34,751 nucleotides of DNA from an uncultured Pseudanabaenaceae cyanobacterium (GTDB lineage: Bacteria > Cyanobacteriota > Cyanobacteriia > PCC-9006 > JAAUQQ01): positions 1-34,751 of the forward strand of contig CALIJJ010000219.1 of assembly GCA_938017515.1 (NCBI GenBank), in the 5' to 3' direction. The translations under genes were made by a program, and so were the position numbers. Positions 24,425 to 33,654 of the stretch are shown here, piece by piece. The notes under the pieces were generated by a model. The model did no database searches and was not told where the DNA came from. It worked only from the letters and a program-made list of their open reading frames with translations. The number at the start of each line of letters is the position of its first letter. Position 1 is the first letter of the stretch.

Positions 24425-25924
24425 CTATTGGCTACGCTTGATCGGTGCAGGAGCACGCTCGCCAGGACGACGACGAGGGGGACCGGAACGGTAGTTGCGA
24501 CCGCCACCGCCGCCACCGCCACTGCGGCCACGGCCACCGCCGCCACGGGCAGGGCGGAAGTCGTCGGGAGCATCTTCGCCCCACTCAGGACTGAGCCACT
24601 CGGGCCGGGTCCGGTCATAGGCCATCTGGAGCGCTGCCGCTGCGATCGCCCGAGGTTCATAATCCTCCGCCAGTTCTGCCGCTATGGACAGGAAGGAGGC
24701 CATACGCTCGCCTTCCATGGCGCCTTTGAGCTTGTCCTTGAACTTCTCTAGGTGCTTGGCTTCGATTTCCGCACGGGTGGGCACCGAGCGAATTTCGAGC
24801 GTTTGCTTCGTGTGGTACTCGATATCGCGTACTTTGCGGCGATCGTAATACTGGATGAGTGCGATCGCGGTACCTTCCTTGCCAGCACGACCTGTACGGC
24901 CAATACGGTGGACGTAGTTCTCCACACTGTCCGGCAGATCAAAGTTGATCACATGGGTCAAATCATCGACGTGGATGCCCCGTGCCGCAATATCCGTCGC
25001 AACAATCCAGCGAACCTGCTTATTCTTAAAGCGCTGGAGCATTCGCTCTCGCTGGGACTGGCTCAGGTCACCGTGGTATTCATCCACGCTGTAGCCAGAC
25101 CGCTGCAAGTAGCTAGTCAGCTCCGCCGCCGTGCGTCGAGTGCGCACAAAGACAATTGCGGATTCCGGCTCTTCAAAGGCCATGACCGGCAACAGTGCCT
25201 TGGCCTTGGACCAGCCGCGAGGGACATTGTAGGCAACCTGATTAATGCGGGAAGGGGTTCCGCCCTGGGCAGGTTTCACCTTAACCGTCACCGGCTCCTG
25301 AAGGAACTGGGCCACCAACTGGCGAATCGAAGGCGGCATGGTTGCCGAGAAGAACGCCGTCTGACGCTCCACACAAGCCTGCTTCAGAATCGATTCAACA
25401 TCGGTCAAAAAGCCCATGCTGAGCATTTCGTCCGCTTCGTCCAGGACCATCCAGTTGACCTTATCCAGCCTCAGGTTGCCGCGACGCAGCAAGTCCAAAA
25501 CACGACCTGGTGTGCCTACAACAATTTGCGTGCCGCGCTCGAGACGCTGAACCTGGCGCTCGATGGACTGGCCACCATAAACGGTCAAGATGAAGGGGCG
25601 CTTAGGGCGACGACCATCAGCATCGGGCTCGCCACTGATCATGAACTGGCGCATGGCCTGACCGACCTGCATCGCCAGTTCACGGGTGGGCGTCAAAACC
25701 AGTGCCTGCACATCCCGGCTTTCGGGATCAATGCGCTCCATGATGGGCAACGCAAAGGCTGCCGTTTTGCCAGTACCTGTCTGGGCCATGCCCAGCACAT
25801 CCCGTCCCGCCATCAGGTGGGGAATCGCTTCCGCCTGAATCTTTGTGGGTTCTGTAAACCCTAACTCTTCTAACGCCTGTACTCGACTATCTGAAAGACC
25901 GAGACTTTGGAAAGATACCGTCAT
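24425..25924 (-). CDS. DEAD-box ATP-dependent RNA helicase
   Basis: Unwinds RNA secondary structure using ATP; cyanobacterial relatives (CrhR/DeaD group) act in cold or redox stress and ribosome assembly. The ATG at 25924 is chosen (GAGG about 6 nt upstream; SFQSLGLS follows) rather than the 14-codon longer frame. Of 499 residues, the core shows the Q motif FTEPTKIQ, motif I AQTGTGKT, Ia TPTREL, DEAD in VLDEADEM, SAT in FFSATMPP, then RGIHVDD, and HRIGRTGRAG. After about residue 400 comes a C-terminal domain and a Gly/Arg-rich tail (RGGGGRGRSGGGGGGG) suited to RNA binding. It lies downstream of rimO, 104 bp apart, with a hairpin in its leader. Confidence 0.95.
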   Translation of the reverse strand: MTVSFQSLGLSDSRVQALEELGFTEPTKIQAEAIPHLMAGRDVLGMAQTGTGKTAAFALPIMERIDPESRDVQALVLTPTRELAMQVGQAMRQFMISGEPDADGRRPKRPFILTVYGGQSIERQVQRLERGTQIVVGTPGRVLDLLRRGNLRLDKVNWMVLDEADEMLSMGFLTDVESILKQACVERQTAFFSATMPPSIRQLVAQFLQEPVTVKVKPAQGGTPSRINQVAYNVPRGWSKAKALLPVMAFEEPESAIVFVRTRRTAAELTSYLQRSGYSVDEYHGDLSQSQRERMLQRFKNKQVRWIVATDIAARGIHVDDLTHVINFDLPDSVENYVHRIGRTGRAGKEGTAIALIQYYDRRKVRDIEYHTKQTLEIRSVPTRAEIEAKHLEKFKDKLKGAMEGERMASFLSIAAELAEDYEPRAIAAAALQMAYDRTRPEWLSPEWGEDAPDDFRPARGGGGRGRSGGGGGGGRNYRSGPPRRRPGERAPAPIKRSQ

Positions 25925-25987
25925 TGAATCCTCATCATGGGTGGCGTTACGGGACGCCGTGGGCATTGCGCATCGAAACAGTGGAGG

Positions 25988-26003
25988 CTGGGTAAAGGCC
26001 CAG
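25988..26003 (-). other. Small hairpin in the helicase leader
   Basis: CTGGG / CCCAG with a 6-nt loop lies in the 104-bp gap between rimO and the helicase start, without a U-run. Leaders of cold-induced helicases are often regulatory; any such role here is conjecture. Confidence 0.3.
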
Positions 26004-26028
26004 TCTCAAATTAAATCCGACACAAACT

Positions 26029-27390
26029 CTAAGAGATAGCTCCAGCGGCGGTTCCCCGCGCTAAAACATCGGCAGCAGTTGCAACCTCGCCGTGCAGATC
26101 ATAGATATCTGCATCGGTAATCCGAACGGGGACTAGACTTCCCAGCCGTGCCTCCCCTCGGACATAGACTAAGCCATCCACCTCGGGAGCAAAGCGGGCA
26201 GATCGCCCAATCTTTAGTCCGCTGCCGGGATGTTCCTGCTCAATCAAAACATCAACCACGCGCCCAATTTGAGCGCGATTGCGCTCCTGGGCGATGGGCT
26301 GCTGAATCGCCATGAGGCGATCGCGCCGGGCATCCATCACAGCCTGATCCACCGGATTCGGTAAATCAAAGGCAGCGGTCCCTTCTTCAGGCGAGAAGGT
26401 AAAGACACCAACGTGGTCAAACTTGTGACGCTGGAGGAAATCCGCCAGGTGATCAAACTGCTCGCTTGTCTCACCGGGGAAGCCCACAATCAGCGTGGTG
26501 CGAAGCACTGCATCGGGCAGCTCTTGCTTCAAACGTTCAATAATTTTGTCGTTGACCTGGCCCTGCCAGGGACGATTCATGGCCTTGAGCACATCGGGAT
26601 GGGAGTGCTGTAACGGCAAATCTAAATAGGGCAGAACATTCGGCGTTTCGCGAATGGCTGCAATGACCTTAGGGGTCAAGCCTGTGGGATAGGCATAGTG
26701 AATACGAATCCAGGGGATATCAACCTTACCCAGGGCACACAGGAGTTCCGCAAGCTTTGGCTGACCGTAGAGGTCGAGGCCATAATTGGTGGTGATTTGA
26801 GAAATCAGAATGACTTCTTGCACCCCTTCCGATGCCAGGCGCTCGACCTCGGCAACGATGGACTCAATGGGGCGCGATCGCTGATTACCTCGCAAATGGG
26901 GAATGATACAAAAGGCGCAGCGGTAGTCGCATCCCTCCGCAACCCGCACATAGGCCACCGACTCTGTTGTCGTGCGATAGCGAGGCAGATTCTCGTCAGC
27001 GATGTAGGTTGGATCGCTCGACACTTCCGTCACGCGCTCGCCAGTCTCAGCGCGCTCAATCACATCAACAATCTTGTGGTAATCGCCGGTTCCCACCAGG
27101 GCAACCGCTTCCGGCAGCTCTTCCAGGAGCTGCTCTTGGAAATGCTGGGCCATACAGCCAGAGATGACAATTTTCTTGCCGGATTCAGCCAGGCCCACAA
27201 GGGTCCGCACCGACTCTTCGCGGGCAGCCTGAATGAAGCTACAGGTGTTGACCACGACGTAGTCCGCTGAGTCTTCGTCCGCGTTGACACCGTAACCGGC
27301 TTCAGCCAGCAGCCCAATCATATGCTCGGTGTCAATGCGGTTCTTCTCACAACCCAGGTGAGAAAATGCAATGGTTGGCGTTTTGCCCAT
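26029..27390 (-). CDS. rimO: Ribosomal protein uS12 (S12) aspartate methylthiotransferase
   Basis: Radical-SAM enzyme that adds a methylthio group to a conserved aspartate of ribosomal protein S12. The 453 residues show the N-terminal UPF0004 domain with cluster ligands Cys14 ([10 protein letters not shown]), Cys50 (NTCSFI) and Cys79 (SGCMAQ). The radical-SAM CxxxCxxC follows as Cys154, Cys158 and Cys161 ([13 protein letters not shown]), and a C-terminal TRAM domain carries LIEQEHPG...VYVRGEA. The [12 protein letters not shown] and [14 protein letters not shown] segments distinguish RimO from MiaB. The ATG at 27390 gives the usual [14 protein letters not shown] start, although its ribosome site is weak. 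It lies upstream of the helicase in the same direction. Confidence 0.95.
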   Translation of the reverse strand: MGKTPTIAFSHLGCEKNRIDTEHMIGLLAEAGYGVNADEDSADYVVVNTCSFIQAAREESVRTLVGLAESGKKIVISGCMAQHFQEQLLEELPEAVALVGTGDYHKIVDVIERAETGERVTEVSSDPTYIADENLPRYRTTTESVAYVRVAEGCDYRCAFCIIPHLRGNQRSRPIESIVAEVERLASEGVQEVILISQITTNYGLDLYGQPKLAELLCALGKVDIPWIRIHYAYPTGLTPKVIAAIRETPNVLPYLDLPLQHSHPDVLKAMNRPWQGQVNDKIIERLKQELPDAVLRTTLIVGFPGETSEQFDHLADFLQRHKFDHVGVFTFSPEEGTAAFDLPNPVDQAVMDARRDRLMAIQQPIAQERNRAQIGRVVDVLIEQEHPGSGLKIGRSARFAPEVDGLVYVRGEARLGSLVPVRITDADIYDLHGEVATAADVLARGTAAGAIS

Positions 27391-27876
27391 TATCTAAAAT
27401 CTGCTCGGTAAGGGAGTCTGTCGGCTAAGGATGTGCCATGAGGAACACAATTCTGTAGCGATCGCCTCAACGCGACGGACGGCCCCTCGCTGAATCCAGC
27501 AACAAACTTGGACGCGAAACGCGTGTTTGCTCTGCGCTGCAATCGATACAGTGGATTTTCAAGTTACATACTAACCTAAAAAATCATTTATTACGATGTG
27601 TTAAGAATAAAATGTCAGGGAATGTTGGCATAAATTCTTGTTCGCGATCGCTACAAGCCTTGAATCAACGGGGATCACAGGCAGAACGTCCTCGTTTGCC
27701 GCAAGATCAGGGCCAAGCTGAAAACAAGATTATTGTGAGCATTGCCGACAAGAGAGTGAGCAATTACAACAAATGCGTCATATTCCTAGAACAGGATTGA
27801 GTAGGGCCAGCCCCAGGTCTACAGCTATCATGCTTGATGGCAATTCTTTATCCTTACATCAGACTCAACGGAAGCC
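27391..27876. promoter_or_regulatory. Divergent rimO/btpA intergenic region
   Basis: 486 bp with no supported gene; a 62-codon plus-strand frame at 27612 lacks a ribosome site and any recognisable motif. One HIP1 octamer lies near 27460. The region must hold promoters for rimO (leftward) and btpA (rightward), but no clear -35/-10 pair stands out. Confidence 0.5.
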
Positions 27877-28755
27877 GTGGACCTAGTGCAAATCTTTCAA
27901 ACGACGACCCCCGTGATCGGTGTTGTCCATCTGCTGCCCTTGCCCTCCTCACCTCGATGGGGCGGCAGTTTGCATGCGGTCATCGAGCGAGCCGAACAAG
28001 AGGCAACCGCGTTAGCCGCCGGTGGGGTGAACGGCATTATTATTGAAAATTTTTTTGATGCCCCCTTCGTCAAGGAGCAGGTCGATCCGGCCGTGGTGAG
28101 CGCCATGAGCTTAATTGTGGAACGCCTCAAGGGATTAGTGACAGTGCCCTTGGGTCTCAACGTTTTGCGTAACGATGCTCGTAGCGCTCTGGCGATCGCG
28201 ACCTGCACCGGTGCGCAGTTTATCCGCGTCAATATCCTGACCGGTGTAATGGCCACAGACCAGGGACTGATTGAAGGGAAAGCCCACGATCTCCTACGCT
28301 ATCGGCGAGAACTCGGGAGCGAGGTCAAAATATTGGCCGACGTCCTAGTGAAGCATGCTCATCCTCTCAGCACACCGAACTTAACAGTGGCGGTCAAAGA
28401 TACGATTGAGCGGGGCCTAGCCGACGCTGTTATCCTATCCGGCTGGGCAACGGGTAGCCCGCCCTCCCAGGCCGATCTGGAACTGGCCAAGGCCGCCGCA
28501 GGAAGTACACCAGTCTTCATTGGCAGCGGCGCAACCCTCGATAACATCGCGACGCTGATCCAAGCGGCTGATGGGGTGATTGTCTCTTCATCCCTCAAGC
28601 GCAACAGCAATATCAAGCATCCCATTGACCCCGTTCGCGTTGGACAATTCATGGAGGCGATGCAGCACATTGCTCCAGCCGCCCCATCACCGTCTGCGAC
28701 AACCCAGTCTGCGACAACCCAGTCTGCAGCAACCAATGCAACGGTTCGTTCATGA
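27877..28755 (+). CDS. btpA: Photosystem I biogenesis protein BtpA
   Basis: Thylakoid-associated protein needed for stable accumulation of photosystem I reaction-centre proteins in Synechocystis; TIM-barrel BtpA/SgcQ family. The 292 residues begin MDLVQIFQTTTPVIGVVHLLPLP, the expected start, read from a GTG at 27877. Conserved stretches are GIIIENFFDAPF, PLGLNVLRNDA, FIRVNILTG, KILADVLVKHAHPL and the phosphate-site-like VFIGSGATLDN. The last 25 or so residues are a low-complexity tail built on SATTQ repeats, not part of the fold. VKOR follows 116 bp downstream in the same direction. Confidence 0.94.
   Translation: MDLVQIFQTTTPVIGVVHLLPLPSSPRWGGSLHAVIERAEQEATALAAGGVNGIIIENFFDAPFVKEQVDPAVVSAMSLIVERLKGLVTVPLGLNVLRNDARSALAIATCTGAQFIRVNILTGVMATDQGLIEGKAHDLLRYRRELGSEVKILADVLVKHAHPLSTPNLTVAVKDTIERGLADAVILSGWATGSPPSQADLELAKAAAGSTPVFIGSGATLDNIATLIQAADGVIVSSSLKRNSNIKHPIDPVRVGQFMEAMQHIAPAAPSPSATTQSATTQSAATNATVRS
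28690..28734 (+). repeat. 15-bp tandem repeat in the btpA 3' end
   Basis: Three units of about 15 bp (28690-28704, 28705-28719, 28720-28734), based on cagtctgcgacaacc, encode an S-A-T-T-Q run in the BtpA tail. The unit length preserves the frame. Confidence 0.85.
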
Positions 28756-28871
28756 ACGGCTTTTGACGATAAACGGTCCGACCAGAATGCGATGAGACGC
28801 TTGTCTTGTCGCCAGCGTTGATCCTTGCGCCGAGAATCCCCCCTCACACACTCCAGCACCTCCATTCAGCT

Positions 28872-29759
28872 ATGGCACGCCGTCGCAACCTTTCCCAACC
28901 CTGGGCTCGCCCTGTCCTTGGCGCGATCGCTCTCCTTGGCACCCTGTTGACGGGGTACCTAACGGTCGTGAAATTGACCGGTGGCGAAGCACTCTGTCCT
29001 AGTACGGGCTGCAATACCGTATTGAGCAGCAGCTACGCGGACGTCTTTGGCTTACCGCTAGCTCTCCTGGGATGTTTGGCCTATGCCAGCATGGCTCTGC
29101 TGGCTCTTGTACCGCTCAGGTTACGGGGAGAGGAGACCCCCGACAGTAGTGAGTCCATCTGGGAAACGCGCACCTGGATGCCACTCTTCCTGCTCAGCAC
29201 CGCCATGGCCTTTTTTAGCGGCTACCTGGTCTATGTGCTGACGACCCAACTCCAGGCCATTTGCCTCTACTGCTGGGCGTCAGCCCTCTTCTCATTGCTG
29301 CTCTGGGTCACTGTTCTCGTCGGTCGGAGCTGGGAAGATCGGGGAGGCCTCATTTTCAATGGCACGCTGGTCACGATGGGTGTCCTATTGTTTGCTCTAT
29401 CGATCAACAGCCCAGGTTTAGCTAGTCAACCGCGCCCCGAAGCCACAGTGACGGCTCCATCCAGCCCGGCTGCCTTGGCCCTAGCACAACATCTCAGTAA
29501 CAGTGGTGCAGTCATGTATGGCGCCTACTGGTGTCCCCATTGTCAGGACCAAAAGAAGCTCTTCGGTATCGAAGGTGCCATGAGCATTCCCTATGTCGAG
29601 TGTGATGCCAGCGGTCCCAATGCCGAGCCTCAGAAATGTCGTGCAGCAGGCATCGACGGATTTCCGACCTGGAAAATTGAAGAACAAACGCTGAGCGGCA
29701 CTCAGACCTTAGAAGATTTAGCAGAAGCCTCGGGTTATCAGGGGTCTAGGGAGTTTTGA
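28872..29759 (+). CDS. VKOR-thioredoxin fusion, disulfide-forming quinone reductase
   Basis: Membrane enzyme that makes disulfides in exported or lumenal proteins and passes electrons to quinone; cyanobacterial VKORs carry their own thioredoxin partner. The ATG at 28872 is chosen over an upstream TTG frame because the first helix starts soon after it. Of 295 residues, 1-180 hold four to five membrane helices with loop cysteines Cys42 and Cys47 (LCPSTGC) and the quinone-side CxxC at Cys131-Cys134 (CLYCWAS). Residues 195-295 are a thioredoxin-like domain with WCPHC at 220-224. All the redox cysteines are present. It lies downstream of btpA and converges with nadB. Confidence 0.94.
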   Translation: MARRRNLSQPWARPVLGAIALLGTLLTGYLTVVKLTGGEALCPSTGCNTVLSSSYADVFGLPLALLGCLAYASMALLALVPLRLRGEETPDSSESIWETRTWMPLFLLSTAMAFFSGYLVYVLTTQLQAICLYCWASALFSLLLWVTVLVGRSWEDRGGLIFNGTLVTMGVLLFALSINSPGLASQPRPEATVTAPSSPAALALAQHLSNSGAVMYGAYWCPHCQDQKKLFGIEGAMSIPYVECDASGPNAEPQKCRAAGIDGFPTWKIEEQTLSGTQTLEDLAEASGYQGSREF

Positions 29760-29805
29760 GTGTTTGCCATCCAGACACCGTTTCCTATCCAGACAGCCTG
29801 AGCCA

Positions 29806-31563
29806 TCAGCCATCGGTGTCTTCAAGCCGCTCGGAGCAGAAGCGTTGGTTTCCTTCCACCAAGGTATGACATCGCCAGGCTGAGTCTGTTTCAGGAAAAT
29901 CGACCCGATAATGTCCCCCACGGCTCTCCTCACGAAAGAGGGCGCTCCGCAAAATCAGTTCTCCAATGGTCAAGAGATTGGCCAATTCCCCCCAAGCGCG
30001 GACTGTCGCAGACGGTAGTCTGCTGTCCTGGATAGACGTTGTGGAGACCGCTTCCTTGGGCGGATGACGCTCAAAAAGAGGTGCCAAAACAGTGCCCAGA
30101 GATAAGTCCTCAAACTGACGCCGACGGTCTGCCAACTGAGCAAGAGCGGCCGTCATCCCTGCTTGATCACGACAAATACCAGCACCCGCCCAGAGCGTTT
30201 CTGAAAGGGAATCACGGAGTTCGGCGATACGCGATCGCTCATCCTCCCAATCCACTTGGGCATCGAGGGAACGATCTCCCACAGTCCCCTGAGTCAGACT
30301 AGGATTCGTACCCTTAGCGCTCACAGGTTTGCGATCTGGACGATCTCCGCCAGTCACAGAGACAGGCATTGGCGTTGGTGCCTGGGCCAAGCGCCGTCCA
30401 AAGACAATGCATTCCAGCAATGAATTACTGGCCAAACGATTGGCCCCATGAACACCAGTACTCGCGACTTCTCCCACGGCATACAGCCCTGGCACAGTCG
30501 TCTGCCCCCAATGGTCTGTGACGATCCCTCCCATCCAATAATGAGCAGCGGGCGCCACCGGAATCGGATTCTCAAACAGATCGACCCCCCATTTCTGGCA
30601 AACACGAATGATGTTAGGAAACCGATGGCGTATCTGAGCTTCTGGAATCGGACGCAGATCGAGCCAGACATGATCTCGATGATGCTTTTGCAAATGCTGG
30701 AAAATAGCGCGACTCACCACATCACGAGGCGCTAATTCACCGTCTGGATGATAATCCAGCGTAAAACGTGTCCCTGAATCATCGACGAGGTGGGCCCCCT
30801 CTCCACGCACAGCCTCACTAATCAGGAAACAAGGAGCACCGGGCTTCATGAGTGCCGTGGGGTGAAACTGAAAAAATTCTAAATCCCGCAGCTGAGCCCC
30901 CACCTGATGCGCCAGCGCAATCCCATCGCCTGTGCTGAGGGCAGGGTTAGTGGTGTGGGAAAACACCTGGCCTCCCCCTCCCGTGGCCAAAATGACCCGA
31001 GGCGATCGCACCCGATGCAGCTCATCATCCTGCAGATAACTAACCCCTTGGCATCGTCCCTCTAGCATCAGCAAACGCAGCACAAACACAGGAGAACAAA
31101 CTTTGATGTTGTCTCGCTGGAGGACCTGTTCTGCGAGGGTCGTCACGACTGCTTTTCCGGTACGGTCTGCGGCGTGGAGTACCCTGGGCCGCGAATGAGC
31201 CGCCTCCCGTGTCATGGCTAATGTCCCTGCATTGCGATCAAACGCAACGCCGAGATCAACCAATGAACCAATGCATTCCGGTGCATGTTCCACCAAAAAT
31301 TCCACCGCCGAACGCTCGCACAGACCAGCCCCGGCCTTGAGCGTGTCAACAACATGCAGATCAGCAGAGTCTCCCGGTGCGATCGCGGCCGCAATCCCCC
31401 CTTGGGCCCAGCCACTTGCTGACAAATTTAAGGGCTCCTTCGTCAACAACAACACCTGCCATTCCCGAGGCAAACAGAGAGCCGTATAGAGGCCTGCGGC
31501 TCCAGCTCCAACAATCACCGCATCCCAAACATCGGACGGGGTGAGCGGCTGACGAGAACGCAT
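29806..31563 (-). CDS. nadB: L-aspartate oxidase
   Basis: FAD enzyme that oxidises aspartate to iminoaspartate, the first step of de novo NAD synthesis with NadA. The ATG at 31563 is taken; a TTG six codons upstream also fits. Of about 585 residues, the N-terminus carries VIVGAGAAGLYTAL, followed by SGWAQGGIAAA, THS-type AAHSRPRVLHAADRTGKAV, FFQFHPTAL, EAVRGEGAHLVD, and the hallmark GANRLASNSLLECIVFGRR. A low-complexity linker of about 40 residues follows (near 415-455), then the helical C-terminal domain (LRDSLSETLWAGAGICRDQ), making it longer than E. coli NadB (540). It converges with VKOR; psbU lies upstream in the same direction. Confidence 0.95.
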   Translation of the reverse strand: MRSRQPLTPSDVWDAVIVGAGAAGLYTALCLPREWQVLLLTKEPLNLSASGWAQGGIAAAIAPGDSADLHVVDTLKAGAGLCERSAVEFLVEHAPECIGSLVDLGVAFDRNAGTLAMTREAAHSRPRVLHAADRTGKAVVTTLAEQVLQRDNIKVCSPVFVLRLLMLEGRCQGVSYLQDDELHRVRSPRVILATGGGGQVFSHTTNPALSTGDGIALAHQVGAQLRDLEFFQFHPTALMKPGAPCFLISEAVRGEGAHLVDDSGTRFTLDYHPDGELAPRDVVSRAIFQHLQKHHRDHVWLDLRPIPEAQIRHRFPNIIRVCQKWGVDLFENPIPVAPAAHYWMGGIVTDHWGQTTVPGLYAVGEVASTGVHGANRLASNSLLECIVFGRRLAQAPTPMPVSVTGGDRPDRKPVSAKGTNPSLTQGTVGDRSLDAQVDWEDERSRIAELRDSLSETLWAGAGICRDQAGMTAALAQLADRRRQFEDLSLGTVLAPLFERHPPKEAVSTTSIQDSRLPSATVRAWGELANLLTIGELILRSALFREESRGGHYRVDFPETDSAWRCHTLVEGNQRFCSERLEDTDG

Positions 31564-31609
31564 TGAGATGCTGCTGTTCAATCCGATGATCTAACCTCAT
31601 ATAGCAAGA

Positions 31610-31637
31610 ACGATGACCCTATAAACAGGGTCATCGT
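31610..31637 (-). terminator. Terminator-like hairpin after psbU
   Basis: Perfect 11-bp stem (ACGATGACCCT / AGGGTCATCGT) with a 6-nt loop, lying between the psbU stop and the nadB start. On the minus strand it is followed by a moderately T-rich tail (TCTTGCTATAT), so it probably ends the psbU transcript. Confidence 0.6.
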
Positions 31638-31752
31638 CCTCTGAGAATATTAGAATGCTCCGTAGACATTCACGAAAAAGCCTTAAAGCAAGCTCGACGT
31701 GAACAGGCGCTTACGATCGCGAGACAGTATCGCCACCATCCAAGGGCAAACC

Positions 31753-32178
31753 CTAGCGATAGATACCGTTGTTGATGCGATCGCCCCCATAGGTCAGCGC
31801 TTCACTCTGATCCGTCACCGTCAGACGCTCTGCATACTTCGCAACCGTCTCCTTCTGGCGATCGCTCAGACCAGGGATGTCATAAACATCCTCCAAAGTG
31901 TCGTAGGGAGCATTGGCAATGATTTTGCGTGCAATCGTCGGATACATACCAGGCATATCCAAGAAAGAACGAACGGCAGAATTGTTCAGGTCTACCTTAT
32001 CCATTACTTCCGCTCGCTTGGCATCTGCTTCATTCGCAGATGACGCTGCCGCCAGAACAGGAGCCATCAAAGCAGGCTGATTCAAAGGCAAAGCCTGCAC
32101 GGGTTGCAGATCAGCCAGACCAAAGACCGCACTAAAAAACACAACCAGTAGCGTTGACCAACTGATTAACCTTTTCAT
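31753..32178 (-). CDS. psbU: Photosystem II 12 kDa extrinsic protein PsbU
   Basis: Lumenal photosystem II protein that, with PsbO and PsbV, stabilises the oxygen-evolving cluster. The ATG at 32178 is chosen (AGGA about 6 nt upstream) over a frame six codons longer. The 141-residue precursor has a signal peptide of about 29 residues with KR at its start, a hydrophobic core and a VQA site. The mature part shows VDLNNSAVRSFLDMPGMYP, two helix-hairpin-helix-like segments (ARKIIANAPYDTLEDVYDIP) and ends GGDRINNGIYR. Length and sequence are typical. A candidate sigma70-type promoter lies just upstream, and a hairpin follows before nadB. Confidence 0.96.
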   Translation of the reverse strand: MKRLISWSTLLVVFFSAVFGLADLQPVQALPLNQPALMAPVLAAASSANEADAKRAEVMDKVDLNNSAVRSFLDMPGMYPTIARKIIANAPYDTLEDVYDIPGLSDRQKETVAKYAERLTVTDQSEALTYGGDRINNGIYR

Positions 32179-32213
32179 CTGAAGTCCTAACCTCACCGCA
32201 TTAAAATTTTGTT

Positions 32214-32242
32214 TTTACATTCGTCCTTGACGCGGCGGTCAA
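32214..32242 (-). promoter_or_regulatory. Candidate psbU promoter
   Basis: On the minus strand TTGACC (5 of 6 matches to the -35 consensus) is separated by 17 nt from TGTAAA (4 of 6 to the -10). Transcription would begin about 30 nt before the psbU ATG. It is a sequence match only. Confidence 0.35.
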
Positions 32243-32432
32243 ACCCTCTGTCTGACTAGAGTCGTGGACTCATTGCGGCGTCAATTTAGCTAGTGACTAG
32301 CCTACCGCAAGCAGTGCCCGCAACTCACAATTGGACCTCTCAAGCAGCCAATCCACGATAAAAACAAATGCAAAACGTTACAAACGGTCGCATTCGGAGC
32401 CCTAAAACATCTGAAAAGAGGTAAAGGCTTGA

Positions 32433-33434
32433 CTAGACCGCCGTCGATACGCGCAGCAGCTCCTTCATCTTGGCAAACGAGCAACTGTAGGTCAAAGTAG
32501 GCTGTTCGTAACCCTTGAGCTGCACTTTCTGCTCCTTAAACAAGGATGCCACTCCGGACAAATGCTGCGTTGCATAGCCATAGGTATCTCGTCCTAAAGC
32601 CACATCAGAACCAATTTCCTTCGTCGCACTCTCTAAACGAAATGCAGCATTGACCGTATCACCCAAAGCCGTGTAGTCAGGACGATCACCGCTTCCCGTG
32701 TTGCCTACCATGGCATAGCCCGAATTAATCCCAGCACCCACCCTGAGATGAAAGGGAAGAGAAAAACGCTTCTGCAACTCCTCAGTCATCTCATAGAGAT
32801 CATCCAAAGCCTGAAAGATTTGCAGAACTTCTGGCTTTTCCAATTCTTGAGAGCCGTGGATCCATACGGCCATGACAGCATCGCCGATATATTTATCGAC
32901 CCAACTGCCATGCTTCTGGATAATTTGACCCGCTTGACGAAACCAACTGCCAATCAACTCAGACAGAACATTTTCGTCAATCTTCCGCGTCAGGACCGTA
33001 AAGTCACGGATATCAAGGACTAGCACTGAAATCAAGCGACGGACATGAAGTGTCGCCGTCGCCGTGTGGTCGTGTAGCCCCTGCGCTAGCTTTGCTTGTT
33101 GAATCTGTCGATGGGCAGGGTGGCAGAACTCGACCTCAGTTTGACCAAAGGTCAGGCGATCGCCATGGCTCAATTGAGCCGGAGTACTCACACGCCGAGT
33201 ATTGATAAACGTTCCATTCCGACTACCTAAGTCAATCAGATGATACGAATCTGCTTCTGCCTCTCCCCCCATCTGCTGAAGAATAGCGTGGTTACGAGAA
33301 ATCCATCGGTCAGTCAGGACGAGGTCGTTATCATCGCTACGACCAATTTTCCAACAATAGCCATGAAGAAGCGAAAGCCTCTTCTCTCCTTGATCCGTCC
33401 GATAAATTAAATGTGGGACAGGATTATCGGTCAC
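32433..33434 (-). CDS. FHA domain-class III adenylate cyclase
   Basis: Soluble signalling enzyme predicted to make cAMP, regulated by a phosphothreonine-binding FHA domain. Residues 20-100 are the FHA domain (GRSDDND at 31-37, SRNHA at 46-50, GSRNGTFIN at 70-78). Residues about 130-310 are the cyclase domain, with metal aspartates Asp141 (VLDIRDFT) and Asp185 (KYIGDAVMAVW), and Asn272 and Arg276 in DTVNAAFRLES. The substrate-choosing pair reads Lys181 and Thr265 (DYTALGD), which in class IIIb cyclases means ATP rather than GTP. The frame opens with a GTG at 33434 without a clear ribosome site. It is a single gene between psbU and the DUF3120 gene, with no neighbouring kinase or cAMP receptor. 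Confidence 0.92.
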   Translation of the reverse strand: MTDNPVPHLIYRTDQGEKRLSLLHGYCWKIGRSDDNDLVLTDRWISRNHAILQQMGGEAEADSYHLIDLGSRNGTFINTRRVSTPAQLSHGDRLTFGQTEVEFCHPAHRQIQQAKLAQGLHDHTATATLHVRRLISVLVLDIRDFTVLTRKIDENVLSELIGSWFRQAGQIIQKHGSWVDKYIGDAVMAVWIHGSQELEKPEVLQIFQALDDLYEMTEELQKRFSLPFHLRVGAGINSGYAMVGNTGSGDRPDYTALGDTVNAAFRLESATKEIGSDVALGRDTYGYATQHLSGVASLFKEQKVQLKGYEQPTLTYSCSFAKMKELLRVSTAV

Positions 33435-33654
33435 GATAGAGTCAACCCGTAATGTAGCGGAGACATTCCAGCCAGTAAATCAATCACGCCGAACAAATAC
33501 AACATGACAGCATAAGACTAGCAAATACACTGGCCCTTCAGCCACAGCCAGATGTATCATCAAGCACTATTTGAGCAGCAATCTAGGAGGAAGTAGCCCA
33601 AAAGAGTGACATGAAAAAGTCAAATAAAACGGGTCATCGTGAGACAAAAACGTC

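Noticed and set aside
24752..25864. 370-codon open frame on the plus strand opposite the RNA helicase
   Set aside because: Antisense shadow of intact helicase motifs; it has no independent support.
27612..27800. 62-codon frame upstream of btpA
   Set aside because: Short, no ribosome site, no conserved features, and lies in a divergent promoter region.
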